A stretch of DNA of 64,000 nucleotides from Cricetomys ansorgei. Lineage: Eukaryota; Chordata; Mammalia; Rodentia; Nesomyidae. Under the pieces are notes generated by a model. It had not been told where the DNA came from. It saw nothing but the letters and a program-made list of their open reading frames with translations, and ran no database searches. Both the position numbers and the translations under genes were made by a program. The stretch is taken from the NCBI GenBank assembly GCA_026225945.1, contig JAMJFZ010001133.1, forward strand, positions 3,678,501 to 3,742,500, in the 5' to 3' direction. Below, piece by piece: positions 11,037-21,399 of the stretch. Position 1 is the first letter of the stretch; the number at the start of each line of letters is the position of its first letter.

Positions 11037-11050
11037 AAAATACAGAACTG
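11037..11050. repeat. Target-site duplication, right copy (B2)
   Basis: Identical to 10883-10896; marks the 3' end of the B2 insertion. Confidence 0.85.
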
Positions 11051-11623
11051 AGGCCAGGATATAGCTTGTGTTGTGAACATTGTTTCCATTCTTCACTATT
11101 TTGAAAAGTTTATTTGGTAGTTAATACTCTCCTTCTAACATAGTTGTGGTATCCAGATCTTCTCTATCTTTAACACTGTTCTGGAAGGAGGTCACTTCTG
11201 GCTGTTCTGTCATTAGGAGTGTATAGGATTATACAGTTTAGACAATACTTATTTGAAACAGACTTAAGGATGTAAAGTCACCATTTTTTGACTGAATCAA
11301 TATCTTTTTATAAATTTCATGTCTAACAAAGGAAAGTGAATGGCATTGTGTCATTGAACATTGCTCTCCTGCTGTTTACCAGCTTTACAGTTTTACTCAG
11401 CTTGGATCTGCTGCTTATTTCTGAATCAAAGATGTAAATACCTAAATCTCTATGATTACATTTTTTACTTCTATAAATCAGGGTACTAAACTAAAACTAC
11501 AGTAAAAATCAAATGAAGCTCAGAATTCTAAAGTAAATGGTAAAAATAAAGGAGATAAAATATTCATTTTACTACTTAATGAGAAGAGAACAGTGTCAAA
11601 GTTGCATAAATGAATGCTTGTAT
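11051..11623. other. Unique AT-rich DNA, no gene seen
   Basis: Nothing recognised beyond short A/T runs. Confidence 0.5.
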
Positions 11624-11970
11624 TTAGGACTTGGGATGGTTAGTGAAGTTAACTTGACAGATCCCAGAATCACTGACATGGGCATGTTGATGGGAGGTTA
11701 CCTTGATTGCTGATATTGGGAGACACATCCAACTGTGGGTAGGACCATTCCATGGGCAGGGTATCCTGGGATGTACAAAGTAAGGAAAACAAGCTGAGTG
11801 TGAGATTGCATTCATTACTCTGCTTCCTGACTGCAGCACCATGTGACCAGCTGCTTCAATCTGATTCTTCCACTCTCCTGCCTAGAAGCATGAGCCACAT
11901 AAACCCTTCCTTCTTCGGTTGCTTTTGTGAGGTATTTTATCACAGCAACAGAAAAAGAGGCTATGATACG
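11624..11970 (+). mobile_element. Rodent MaLR-like LTR
   Basis: A frequent rodent repeat recognised by ordered blocks: 'gaagttaacttgacagatc', 'gggaggttaccttgattgc', 'gtgggtaggaccattccatg', 'tctgcttcctgactgcagc', 'caccatgtgaccagctgctt', then 'ccacataaacccttccttc' (a decayed AATAAA signal), 'ggttgcttttgtgaggtatt' and 'tatcacagcaacagaaa'. I assign it to the MaLR-type LTRs (MT/ORR1 group) only tentatively. No internal sequence is present. Confidence 0.6.
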
Positions 11971-13434
11971 ACTCTTATTGTGAAACATTTTTAGTTTCCC
12001 TCAGCCTGTGAAAACGGCTTGTGTATAACTCCTCAAATTCTGAAAACATCCACTGCTGATATCGAAATAGGGATAAGTTAACATCATGCTGATTTATTTC
12101 AACAGTTGAGAGATCACAAAATTGAATTTCATGGAAAAAAAACCTCAAACCCTGCTTTATCCAGATTACTATACAAAGTATAATTTTGTTGGTAGAAGAT
12201 GTCATTAGTGATTTTATCCATGATCTTTATCTAAAGGATTAGTGAGGGGAAGGTTAGTAACATCTGTAGGTGTACATCAATATTTATTTTTCTTCTAGTG
12301 AGTTTAATACATTTTCAAAATAGAAGAATAACCAGATCAATGTCATACATAAAGATATTCACAGAGGATCTTTAGCATTCATGGTAGAAACATGAAAGTT
12401 CTCAAAAGGCAGCAAAAGCAATTGGAAAAGCTTTCCATTTGCCTCCATGTATCAACAGTATGAACTGAGGAATGGCATGGTATAAAATAGGGAGTACTGT
12501 AGAAAATGCTGAGTTTCAGTCCTGGACCTTCCCTTTTTGGTCCTTTGTATAAATGATAGGCAGAAATTCTGTCATTGAGCTACATTTACAGAATTTCTTT
12601 AAAATATTGGCAACAAGGACTCTCAGGTTAGAAAAGAGAGGAAATACATTGGCTTTCATGTTGGGCACCAGGTTTAAGTTAATTAAAGAATTAAATGAGG
12701 AAAGACAAAGATGCATATAGATTTTGACACACAGGGAAATAAAAACATTAACCAATGAGCTGTTTTGACTATTTGTCTTTTATGTGTTAATGTCTCAGGA
12801 GATGTGATGCCGAAACATTTGAATTATGTAACAAACTATCTTTATTTATATTATTTTCTTTTCAAGGAATACCTTCATGAGAAGTATAGCAGTATGTTGC
12901 TATGGCAGCTCAGTAAGGAAGACAGGGAGGTGCTTTCATAGGTACATACTCTTCTGGACCTCAACAGAGGAAAACACTATCCCAGCCAGTGCCATATTGG
13001 ACAGTGGCACCCCGAGTGTCTGAGCTCAGGTGTTTTTATTGATTCAGAACTCCTCAGGAGTTCTACTGATAGCACGTGTAGATCGTGTGCAATCAAACAT
13101 CCTCCACATAAATCCAACAGCTACAAACAATACAAAATGCCAAGACCTAGGGTAACCCCTCACCCAACAGTGCATAAAATAATTATTTTATATATAACTA
13201 AAAATGAACTTCTACAACAAGAAGTTTATATAAAACCTAAGTGAACTACTCTAGCAGCTAAAATAAGCTGATCCAAATTCCTGTCATGTCTTCGTATAAT
13301 TCTCAGGAGACAAAAAACAACTGGAGTGAACTAGAGAGTTCTTGTTTTATCCAAGCTCAAAACAACATTTTGGTCATGGTGAAATTTATAAGTGATGACT
13401 CCTTATGACGGTTTTGGTTAATCTGCATTTAAAT
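11971..13434. other. Mostly unique DNA, no gene seen
   Basis: No clear repeat apart from a minus-strand tRNA-derived SINE scrap at about 12540-12590 (reads 'gtcattgagctacat'). The block at 12950-13140 is less AT-rich but not recognised. Confidence 0.45.
12535..12592 (-). mobile_element. ID/B4-like SINE scrap
   Basis: 'tcctttgtataaatgatagg' and 'attctgtcattgagctaca' resemble the reverse complement of a tRNA-derived ID/B4 head ('tctaccactgagctacat'). Too short for a firm call. Confidence 0.35.
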
Positions 13435-13436
13435 AA

Positions 13437-13553
13437 AATCTACAAAAGCTGTATGCTGGCTAAAGGGAAAGTGACTTGATGGGTAAAGTGCTTCTCATGT
13501 AAGTGTGAGGATCTGAGTTCAGATCCTAAGTACCAACATAAAAAAGTCATGTA
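13437..13553 (+). mobile_element. B3 SINE, 5' part (interrupted)
   Basis: tRNA-derived head: 'gacttgatgggtaaagtgct', 'catgtaagtgtgaggatctg' and 'agttcagatcctaagtacc'. The element stops inside the block 'gtcatgta', which continues at 14001 as 'tggttacac', so a 442-bp sequence has been inserted into it. Family name (B3/B2 group) is from the remembered consensus. Confidence 0.65.
13549..13553. repeat. 5-bp target duplication, left
   Basis: ATGTA, repeated at 13996-14000. Joining the two SINE halves across one copy restores the consensus order of the B3 element. Confidence 0.55.
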
Positions 13554-13602
13554 TTTTCGGTTCGGTTTCCCCTAGCGCCACCTCTGCTCCATCCCAGCCC
13601 AT

Positions 13603-13631
13603 GGGGGTGGGGGTGGGGTGGGAGTTGGGGG
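13603..13631 (+). other. G-quadruplex motif
   Basis: Four G runs (5, 5, 4 and 3) separated by single T, with a fifth G5 run at 13627-13631. It meets the usual G3+N1-7 pattern and is the strongest such motif I see in the window. Confidence 0.85.
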
Positions 13632-13657
13632 TTTGCTTGGTTTCCCACTCTGTCCAG

Positions 13658-13705
13658 GAGAGGGAAACTCATACTTGGAGAGGGAAACTCACGCTTGGAG
13701 CGGCA
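13658..13705 (+). repeat. 20-bp direct tandem repeat
   Basis: Unit gagagggaaactcatacttg (13658-13677), then a second copy with 18/20 identity (13678-13697) and the start of a third. It contains the core GAAACT. Confidence 0.85.
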
Positions 13706-13995
13706 GAAATGCACGCGGAGAACAGATGTGGGTTTTCTGAATCAGTCGTGGGGAGTCTGATTTGCATGCACCTGCCTCATGGTCTCAGAGACAAAGAGGA
13801 AGGCACCTTATCAGTGAATAGACCCAATTCTAGGTTCCCAGCTATAGCGCAGATAAGCTCTTCAGGCAATATTTAATATTAGGTGGAATCTCGCCAGGGC
13901 CAAAAGAGGAGGAGCTGCTGAACATCTTCTGGGGGAGGGAGGGCAAGGTGCTTCCTAGCTGCTTCGACCCACTCTTCAGCCCTAGAGGTCCCACA

Positions 13996-14000
13996 ATGTA
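13996..14000. repeat. 5-bp target duplication, right
   Basis: ATGTA copy matching 13549-13553. Confidence 0.55.
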
Positions 14001-14265
14001 TGGTTACACACATCAGTGACCTCAGCACTGGGAGTGGGGCTAACAGGTGAATCTCTGTAGATCTCTAGCCAGCCTTCCAGCTAGCTTAGCTGAATAGGTG
14101 AGTTCCAGGTTTACTGAGAGACCTTATCTCAAAACCTGAGGTGAAAATCAAGAATGACATTTGATGTTAAACTCTTGACATTCACATGCATGTATGCATA
14201 TGGATACCTTACATACCTTACACACATGCACATACCATGCAAATACAAAACACACATGGAGTCAT
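14001..14265 (+). mobile_element. B3 SINE, 3' part (interrupted)
   Basis: It continues the B3 element broken at 13553: 'gacctcagcactgggag', 'gtgaatctctgtagatctc', 'ccagcctt', 'ctagcttagctgaataggtg', 'agttccaggttt' and 'gagagaccttatctcaaaa', then an ACACAT/CATGCA-rich tail. Confidence 0.65.
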
Positions 14266-14284
14266 GTCATGTTCATACTAATGC

Positions 14285-14308
14285 TGTGTGTGTGTGTGTG
14301 TGTGTGTA
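14285..14308. repeat. (TG)n microsatellite
   Basis: About 12 perfect TG units. Confidence 0.95.
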
Positions 14309-14309
14309 G

Positions 14310-15655
14310 TTTCTCCTTACCTTTGTGCCACATTTGTTAAGGCAGGTTTCAAATTTTATTTTTGTTCTCTCCTTTCAATGACCTATTTTGGCTTTCTTCT
14401 GTCCATCCCCTTCATGATGTGGGAATATTCTTACAATCCTTTCATTGTCCTCTACTGGACCAGAAATTCTGTACTTTGTCAGTATTACTTTAATGCTATT
14501 TCTATCAATTACGTTCAAGGACTTCAGTATTGATGATCTGATTTAACTTGAATATGCATTATAGCAGGGGTGACAGGGAGTAAAAGACAAGAACATTGTT
14601 AAACTATTCAGAACACTTGTGCATTTCTTCTATGTCAGAGTACACAGTGTAGACTATTAGTTGAGCTTAGGGTTTGATTATTTTTCTACCTTTATCTGGT
14701 TTGTGTTCTCAGGTCATAGAGTTTTAAATTCTTTACATTATAATCAGTTTATCACTCAATCATGTGTTATTGTTACATACATAACAAATTTAAATGAAGA
14801 GTAGATTCCTGAAAGTATAATAAATGTTTAAGGTAAGTTCAAGATACACCTGGTAAGTATGTTCCTGATGAGATTTGATTCCATGTAGAAATTTGTATTA
14901 ATAAAACATAATTCTCTATATTCATGTGATATAAATATCATTAGACACTATGAATAACAGTAATGAGATTTTTGGTTTCAGATACAATAATTTTTTGTAG
15001 ATTTTGTGCTTCTTGAGGACAGAGTCCTAGAATTAGCTGTTTTTTTTATCCTTCATACCCAGTAAAGTATATACAAGATAAATGAACACATTTACTGAGC
15101 TTAACTGAAAATCCATTATTTCTTTTCCAACTCTTCTTTGTAAGGTAACCTGAGTCCATCCTTTAACTTTAAAGCTTGTGATCCCCAGGTTTCCCTAGTA
15201 TAGCATCTAGACTACATCATTGATGTTTAACAGTTCCCACATGGCTAAGAAAGGGAAACAAGTAAATGAGCTTCTGATGAGTTATGACAGTGGCATCATG
15301 CTGGTTTGAATGGGGCAAAGCAAGACAACAATGAAACCCTGCATAGTAGGAATGCTTTGAGTTAGGAAGATAATTCGGGAACTCAGGTTTAAAAGTTGAC
15401 CATGTTTACCTGTATGTCAAGGTGGTTGTCACTGTGAGAAGGATAAATATAATGTTTGAGGCATGGCTCATAGGTATCCATACAGGAAAAAGTAGAAAAA
15501 TACTTCTGTATTTCACTCATAGTACTCAATACCTGTAGAACATTCAACTCAGATACCATATGTATGGGTATTTCTGCTACACTAACTAAAAATTCTTTAA
15601 TAACAGTTAGGCACCCTATCACAAATTTTCATTATGATACTACCTCTTTGGAGTT
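14310..15655. other. Unique AT-rich DNA, no gene seen
   Basis: No recognised repeat. The 81-codon frame at 14288-14533 begins in the (TG)n repeat and has no motif. Confidence 0.5.
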
Positions 15656-15698
15656 AGCAAAAAACAAACAAACAAAAACAAAAAAGAAAAAATAAATC
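15656..15698. repeat. (CAAA)n/poly-A tract
   Basis: A-rich run with AAAC units, about 40 bp. No SINE body is visible next to it. Confidence 0.85.
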
Positions 15699-16159
15699 CA
15701 CAATACGTGTTTAGTGTCACAAGACTGACCTCCCATTTCAAATGCTAGATTCAAATCTACATTTTTATCTGTGTTGCTGACTTATTGGCTGTAAATCAGA
15801 GATCCCACAGTCATTCATTAGATTAATTTGCTATCATGACTGGAGACCTGGGAAGATTCTTATATATTTGCCAGTTTATTGTTTACGTATGAAGAGGCAC
15901 TAATTCTGCAAAGGCTCTAAGCATATGAACTTCTATCTCCATAGGTTTGTGGAGCATTGGCTGCTCAGCATGTAAATGAGTTTACTAACTTCTCCAACTT
16001 CGTATGTCAGGAATTTTTATAAAGCTGTCATCACAAGGTAGTGACTGCTTAGTAACTCATTCTGAAGCTTCTTATCTTTTCCAAAGAATGAGAGTTGGTA
16101 TTGAAGGTTCCAGAGTTGAAGGCTTGGCTCATTCTTTCTGGAGAATAACCACCATTCTT
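15699..16159. other. Unique DNA, no gene seen
   Basis: Nothing recognised. Confidence 0.5.
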
Positions 16160-16169
16160 GATCTATCTA
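16160..16169. repeat. Target-site duplication, left copy
   Basis: GATCTATCTA, repeated exactly at 16223-16232 around a very short SINE. Confidence 0.8.
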
Positions 16170-16170
16170 C

Positions 16171-16222
16171 AGGGCTGGAGAGATGGCTCAACCATTAAAG
16201 GCTAGGTTTACAACCAAAAATA
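16171..16222 (+). mobile_element. Very short tRNA-type SINE
   Basis: Starts with the canonical B2/tRNA head 'gggctggagagatggctca', then 'accattaaaggctaggttta' and a brief A-rich tail (caaccaaaaata). The whole element is only ~52 bp and exact 10-bp target duplications flank it, so it inserted in this short form and was not cut down later. The A box region is present; the usual B2 B box and body are absent. Confidence 0.75.
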
Positions 16223-16232
16223 GATCTATCTA
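16223..16232. repeat. Target-site duplication, right copy
   Basis: GATCTATCTA, identical to 16160-16169. Confidence 0.8.
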
Positions 16233-16644
16233 GAAAAAAATCACTTCATTAGAGAGATATTTCTTAGATATAGAGGCTCTGTTCTAAGAATGCTGAGAGA
16301 GACCAATTTTTAAATTATGTCATAGTAACTATATGGTGAGTAATGACTAACACTTCTCAGTGTACAGGGAATGACATGCAAAGCAACAAGTGTACATGTT
16401 CAAGACTTGTTATTACTGTTTCTTACTGGTGGTTAGGAACTGAAGACAGTTACACTGAGATACAAATCTGAGAAGCGGATATGGACCGGACTGAGAGTTA
16501 GTCTTCTTGTCTGTTTCTGGAAAACAAAGGTCCATATTGTCATTAATGCATCCTTTCTGTCTTCTGTCTTCTATTGAGTTAACAAATTTGACTGTAACAT
16601 GCTTTGTAACATTTCTCCCTTTTAATTTTCCCATCACTATTATA

Positions 16645-16795
16645 GTCATTCTAGCCATTCACTTGCTTGTTCAGGAAATATTTTGGTGCCTTTTAGTCAC
16701 CAAGTACTATTCTGGAACACAGGAATACAGTGGGGAAAAGATGAATAAATTAAGGTCTCCATTAAGTTTAGCATAAGTAGGAAATTAATTAATAC
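16645..16795 (-). mobile_element. L2-like ancient LINE fragment
   Basis: 'cattcacttgcttgttcagg', 'aaatattttggtgcctttt', 'actattctggaacacagga' and 'atacagtggggaaaagatg' follow the reverse-strand L2 block 'ttcaacaaatatttattgag', 'actatgtgccagg', 'ggatacagcagtg' in order. Strongly diverged. Confidence 0.5.
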
Positions 16796-17544
16796 TAAAT
16801 GGCAAATTTATGAAATGATATAATTGAGAACAAAAAGTGAAGAAAACATATAATGAAGGAATAGCATGTTTTGGGTGTGTCTCATTAGGTATGGTGGTCT
16901 GTGTTGTGACACAACTTCCTCCTGATAGGACATTCCATCATGGAGGGATGTTCCTTAAGACTCTGAAATAAACATCAAACAAGTTTAAGAGGAAGTTCTT
17001 GAAACTGAAAAGATTCACAGGGCATCTGCAGAAGGTTATATACAAAGTAAGAATTGCTAGAGAGGGAGCATTTCTAGAAGAAATTTCCTCTCATGCAGGG
17101 AGCTCCAGAGATGAAGCTTTTGTATGTTATTACCCATGCCAAGGGTATGAGTTTAGTGACACAGATGTCTTTGAGTCAATCCTGCTCTAAATATAACACC
17201 CCACCCATACTCCTGTAAGTAGCCCCATTAACGCCTTCATTTACCAAGATGGTCCTTGGTAGCTTTTTTTAGTCTGGTCTGTCATTAGTTCATTCATTTG
17301 AGTAAGTAGATGTTTTTATGTCTTCCCAGGAAAAGTCACACAACAGTCTGGCAATTTGCCAAGAAGACAATGTTTATAACTGAGAATTGTTTCAATTCAC
17401 AAAGAACCATGAGATATCTGAGAAGTATTTCCAAGCGGAGACAACCACTATGGCACAGGTACTATGTGAGGTGGGCTTGGCCTGTTGAAGGATGAACCTG
17501 AGTCCCAGATTTACCTAAATTGATATAAATTGTCTATAGAACTT
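16796..17544. other. Mostly unique DNA, no gene seen
   Basis: The phrase at 16885-16980 ('tcattaggtatggtgg', 'cattccatcatgg', 'gaaataaacatc') resembles the end of a rodent LTR-type repeat but is too short to name. No exon seen. Confidence 0.4.
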
Positions 17545-17720
17545 TTGTATTGCTGTGATAAAATACTTAACAGAGACAACTCAGTCTTGAAGGAAATATT
17601 TATTTTGGTTCACAATTTTAAAGTTCTCAACACATGAGTGCATGGCCTCAGGTACATGGGCAGGACATTGTTATGGTGGGATTAGGGAGTGTCTGAGATA
17701 GGACAGCTCTTCATTGTATA
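17545..17720 (-). mobile_element. MaLR-like LTR fragment
   Basis: 'tattgctgtgataaaatact', 'gaaggaaatatttattttgg', 'ttcacaatttt' and 'catggcctcagg' match the reverse complement of the same repeat family as 11624-11970 (ending 'ttatcacagcaa', preceded by a decayed AATAAA). Only its 3' part is present; a CA/GA microsatellite follows. Confidence 0.5.
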
Positions 17721-17728
17721 CGGGAAGC

Positions 17729-17843
17729 ATACACACACACACACAGACACACACACACGCATGCACATGAGAGAGAGAAAGGGAAAGAGAGAGAGAAGTG
17801 ACAGGGAGAGTGAGAGATAGCAAGTAGGGAGGGAGAGAGAACA
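17729..17843. repeat. (CA)n(GA)n compound microsatellite
   Basis: CA units with interruptions (to ~17760), followed by GAGA/GGGA-rich purine units. Confidence 0.9.
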
Positions 17844-18930
17844 CATGAATTTTTACTAACTATTCTTAGGGCTATTTTTTAACATAGACTAAGCATTATA
17901 AGAATTATGAAACTGAAAATTCAGATTAAAGTACAAGATTTAGATTAAATAAGCCAAGTCTACCACATTGAGAACCTTTGTCTTACTACAAATATTATGA
18001 AATTAACGTATCCATAGTATTGTTTGTGATATCATCAAACTGAGAAAGTATTTCTTCAGCTTGGATACATCTGAAATGTACTAATCCTTGATTTAACATG
18101 TTATAATATATAATATATTGTAACATATATTTAATATTCTATAATGCTACAATGTATAATCATAACACACCTGTCAAGTAAATTACATGAGCCACCTCTG
18201 GAAGTAGTGCATCTTTACCTGTGTTGTAATAAATTATTGTTCATCATTATGTAATTAAAGCTTTATAAAAATTATGGAATTTAAATGTGTCCTTCTGTTG
18301 TTTTATAACTGTTGATTAATTTAAGGAAAAAACATACTTGACTATGCATTGTTTGCCCAGGAATATCCTTGTCTTTCTAAATCATGGCCATAAGGTTTGA
18401 CTAGCATCCATAAATATTTTTAAAAAGACATTTTTCAAAATGTAATTTGTCATTGTTAGGAACATTTCCTTCTTAAGATGCAGAGACCCATATTGCAAAT
18501 GACAGAGTTTCTTAAGCACTTTACCTCCTCAACATTGTTAAAATGTAAATAAAATAAATAAAATAGAATTTGAATCCACAGGGTGTCTCTAATAACTTCT
18601 CCTCCCTTACAGGGAACTAATATGAGCTCCATATAACCAGCTGATTTTTATATTCTGAAGAAACTGGCATGACCACTGGTAGTTATCTACACTATAGCCA
18701 GAGCTCTTATGTGACTTTAATTCCAGAGGCAATGGGCAATACCAGTACCAATGAATTACATGTTTAAAAGGGAACTTATAAATAATGAATGAACTGGGAG
18801 AGTTATTGGTATTTAAAGGAATATATTTCATGATGAATATTAATGAGGACAAAAGACCAGAGGATTGTGCATTCTAAAAATTAGTGCTTAGAAGTAGAAT
18901 AACTTCTTTTAAAATTTTTATTCCATTTTC
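17844..18930. other. Unique AT-rich DNA, no gene seen
   Basis: Very AT-rich, including ATATAATATATT-type runs near 18100-18130. No recognised repeat or exon. Confidence 0.5.
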
Positions 18931-18933
18931 ATT

Positions 18934-18937
<4 letters not shown>

Positions 18938-18980
<43 letters not shown>

Positions 18981-18984
18981 TGTG
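18938..18984. repeat. (TG)n microsatellite
   Basis: About 22 nearly perfect TG units, directly upstream of a minus-strand SINE whose sense-strand tail is CA-rich. Confidence 0.95.
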
Positions 18985-19135
18985 TACATGTGCAGCAGTA
19001 TACACATAGAAATTAGAGGACAACATTCAGGGTTCAGTTTTTTCCTTCTATCATATGAGTTCCATGGATCAAATTCAGATTGCCAAACTTAATGGCCAGC
19101 ACTTGTACCTACTAAACGATTTTGCCAATTCCAAG
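18985..19135 (-). mobile_element. B3/B2-group SINE
   Basis: Reverse complement of a tRNA-derived SINE: 'attagaggacaacattcagg', 'gttcagttttttccttctat', 'atgagttccatggatcaaat', 'tcagattgccaaactt' and 'acgattttgccaatt' match the sequence of the reversed B3 body and head. It is diverged and its CA tail is the adjoining microsatellite. Confidence 0.6.
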
Positions 19136-19804
19136 GGTGACTTCATAAAGTCATGACATATAAGAATAAATGTTGAAAGCGATGACAGATAATTCAGTTA
19201 GAGATCATGTCTACAGCAATAAAAATCATGGACTAAGATTACCATTTTTTAATTTTTTTTATTTTTATTTTTATTATTATCATTTGGAAAAATCTAATCT
19301 AGGTATGAAATAAAAAGATGGTCAAATAAAAATCATCCTATGTTATGACAGTATCTGTTGTCTTGTTTTATTTTATATGATTGTTGAAGCCAAGATTATA
19401 TGACAATATGAAATGCAGTAAAATGTAATTCTGAATTTAGTTCTAAGGCTAAAGTCAGTCATAAGACAATAGGAAGATAAGTGCAGCCAACATTTGAGAG
19501 ATGATATCTCAAACTATTACTATTTTACTATTCACGTTAGTTACATTGGTATAGTGAGGGAGGGTGGCTAGGTATCCGCCTCCTGGGATTAGCATTCTAC
19601 CTCCTACACTAATGTAACGCCAAAGAAGAATGTGCTCTCTTAAAAAGCTATATAGATTGGGATTATGCTCACCAATCCACAAGAAACTAATAAACCAGAA
19701 TATGAATCTCCGGTCATGAATGACAATGTAATGAGAAATGAAAGAGAAATACAGAGAAGATGGGACGCCTGTGCAGCCTGACAAGTACACTGTGTTCCCA
19801 GGAG
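19136..19804. other. Unique DNA, no gene seen
   Basis: T/A-rich run at 19245-19275. The 93-codon minus frame at 19509-19790 shows no motif. Confidence 0.45.
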
Positions 19805-20115
19805 GAATGTCATTTATTATTTATTCATCAAATGTGTATTGATGTCTGATTTATACCAGATATTTTGCCAGACAGTGGGATGAAAAATCAAATAGGGCAT
19901 AGTCTCTGCCATCACAGAGTTTATCGGCTAGTGAGAAAGACAGCCAAGTAAAAATAACAATTATAGCAGTGTGAAGGAGAGAGGGTTCCAAACCTGAACA
20001 GGCATCTGGAAAGGTTTCCCTGAAGGGTGAAAGGAGGTGAAGCAGCAAGTAATGAATGGTTAGCTCTCGGAGGAGAGGATCTAGGCAATCCAGATCAGCA
20101 GAACATCCTGTCATT
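19805..20115 (-). mobile_element. L2-like ancient LINE fragment
   Basis: 'tttattcatcaaatgtgtat', 'accagatattttgccagaca', 'gtctctgccatcacagagtt', 'tatcggctagtgag', 'gtttccctgaagggtgaaa' and 'ggaggtgaagcagc' match in order the reverse-strand L2 3' region ('tgccctcatggagcttaca', 'ctagtgggg', 'aaggcctctctgaggaggtg'). The minus strand is assigned from that order. Confidence 0.55.
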
Positions 20116-20267
20116 CAGTCAGGCTGAAAGTACCAAGTGCACACTTGGTTGTGGCTGTGAAAGGGATGTCCTCCCTGTGGCCCTGATCATGGGTATCCCC
20201 GGATTCTGGATCTGTCTAGTCATTGTACAGCTGAGTTGTACTACATACTATAGATTTAATTACTCAG

Positions 20268-20352
20268 TCGTGCAATGCATTCCTTGGATACCTACTACAT
20301 GACAGATTCTCACAAGGCACTGTTGAGAGTGAGCAATACAAAATGGCTCACA
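20268..20352 (-). mobile_element. L2/MIR-like scrap
   Basis: 'aatgcattccttggatacct', 'actacatgacagattctcac', 'gagcaatacaaa' resembles the block 'tattgagcacctactatgtg'. A short second relic close to the L2 fragment upstream. Confidence 0.4.
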
Positions 20353-20924
20353 AACATAGACTTTAGAAAAGATGTAAAATATCTTTCATCGACCCAGCTC
20401 CCCATCACTTCTATACTGACCTTTGTGATGTTTCTGCTTCCATTTCTACTGTCTCATCTCTTATTCTTTTGGTATCTACAGTAAATAATTTTTACACAGT
20501 CCTCCTGATGAGGTGTGACAACCATCCCCAGGTGCCCAAGTCCACCATCTTATATTATACAAAGGTATACACAGGTAGACATAACGTCTCACTCTTTCTT
20601 TTTCTATGTTTTACCATTGAAGACAAAATATTCTGTTCTTTGTGGGTTCCTTTTCTGATTTTTGTCAATTCCAAGTGTCTTGTAACTTCAGATCCTTGCC
20701 TTTCCAGCCATGTATGTGCCTCATTTATAGAACCATTTGTTTAGAGATTTAGTAAACAATTGAAGAGGAGAATGAAAGGATTAGACTGACATTTTACGAA
20801 AGATTATTTGGCAATCTCCAAAGCTGTTTAGTCAATGTGAATGTGATTGGACAGAATCAAGATAGCAGACAGATTTCAATTGTACATTGGGACATAGTAC
20901 CCAAGAGTCTGGAATGTTCTCTTT
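20353..20924. other. Unique DNA, no gene seen
   Basis: No recognised repeat. The 91-codon frame at 20469-20744 has no motif or splice support. Confidence 0.45.
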
Positions 20925-21085
20925 TTAATAATATTTTTTATTCTTTGAAAGTTACATACATTTATACAATGTATATTGCTTATATCCGTCCACCACTGTC
21001 TTCCTCCAACTCCTAGGTTACAGTAGCCTTGAATCCATTGTGTCAATCAGCATATCTTCTGGTTTGAAACAACTTAGCATTCACT
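20925..21085 (-). mobile_element. LINE-1 3' end fragment
   Basis: 'attttttattctttgaaag', 'tacatttatacaatgtatat', 'tatatccgtccacc' and 'tcttcctccaactcctagg' match a reversed rodent L1 3' terminus (sense strand: purine-rich block, then 'tacattgtat', then tail). Only the last ~160 bp is present. Confidence 0.55.
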
Positions 21086-21399
21086 AAAGGACATTTCTTA
21101 TTTTTACCCAGTTCTTAACAATCTGTTATTTTCTAAGAAACAGAATTAGAGTTGTATGCACATGCACGACTCAAGTGATATTTAATAAAAGCTATGACAC
21201 AATGGTTGTTTGTTCCTGAGTCTTTGGAAGACCTGAGCGATGCCTTTGTGATAGCTCTCTCCTTCCAGTCTCATCACACAAACATTATTTGTTTCAGGTA
21301 ATTTATTCCTACCTAGAGTAGCTAATTAGCCTCTCTTTCTCCTTCTGTCTTGTTTTTTCAAATTGCTGGGAGGGAGTGGAAGGGAAGTCAGGTTCAACA

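Larger units (their letters stand above)
13554..13995. mobile_element. 442-bp insert in B3, LTR-like
   Basis: A clearly different composition from the surroundings: GC-rich with many CpGs. It contains a CTCF-like word (AGCGCCACCTCTGCTCC, 13574-13590), a G-quadruplex motif (13603-13622), an 18/20-matching 20-bp tandem repeat (13658-13697) of the kind found in LTR U3 enhancers, and several E-box/GATA-like words. A 5-bp duplication flanks it. The size and TSD length fit a solo LTR, but the termini are not a clean TG...CA and I do not recognise the family. Confidence 0.5.

Noticed and set aside
13554..13995. GC-rich patch as a CpG island promoter
   Set aside because: Locally CpG-containing but short, bounded by a target duplication inside a SINE, and better explained as an inserted element.
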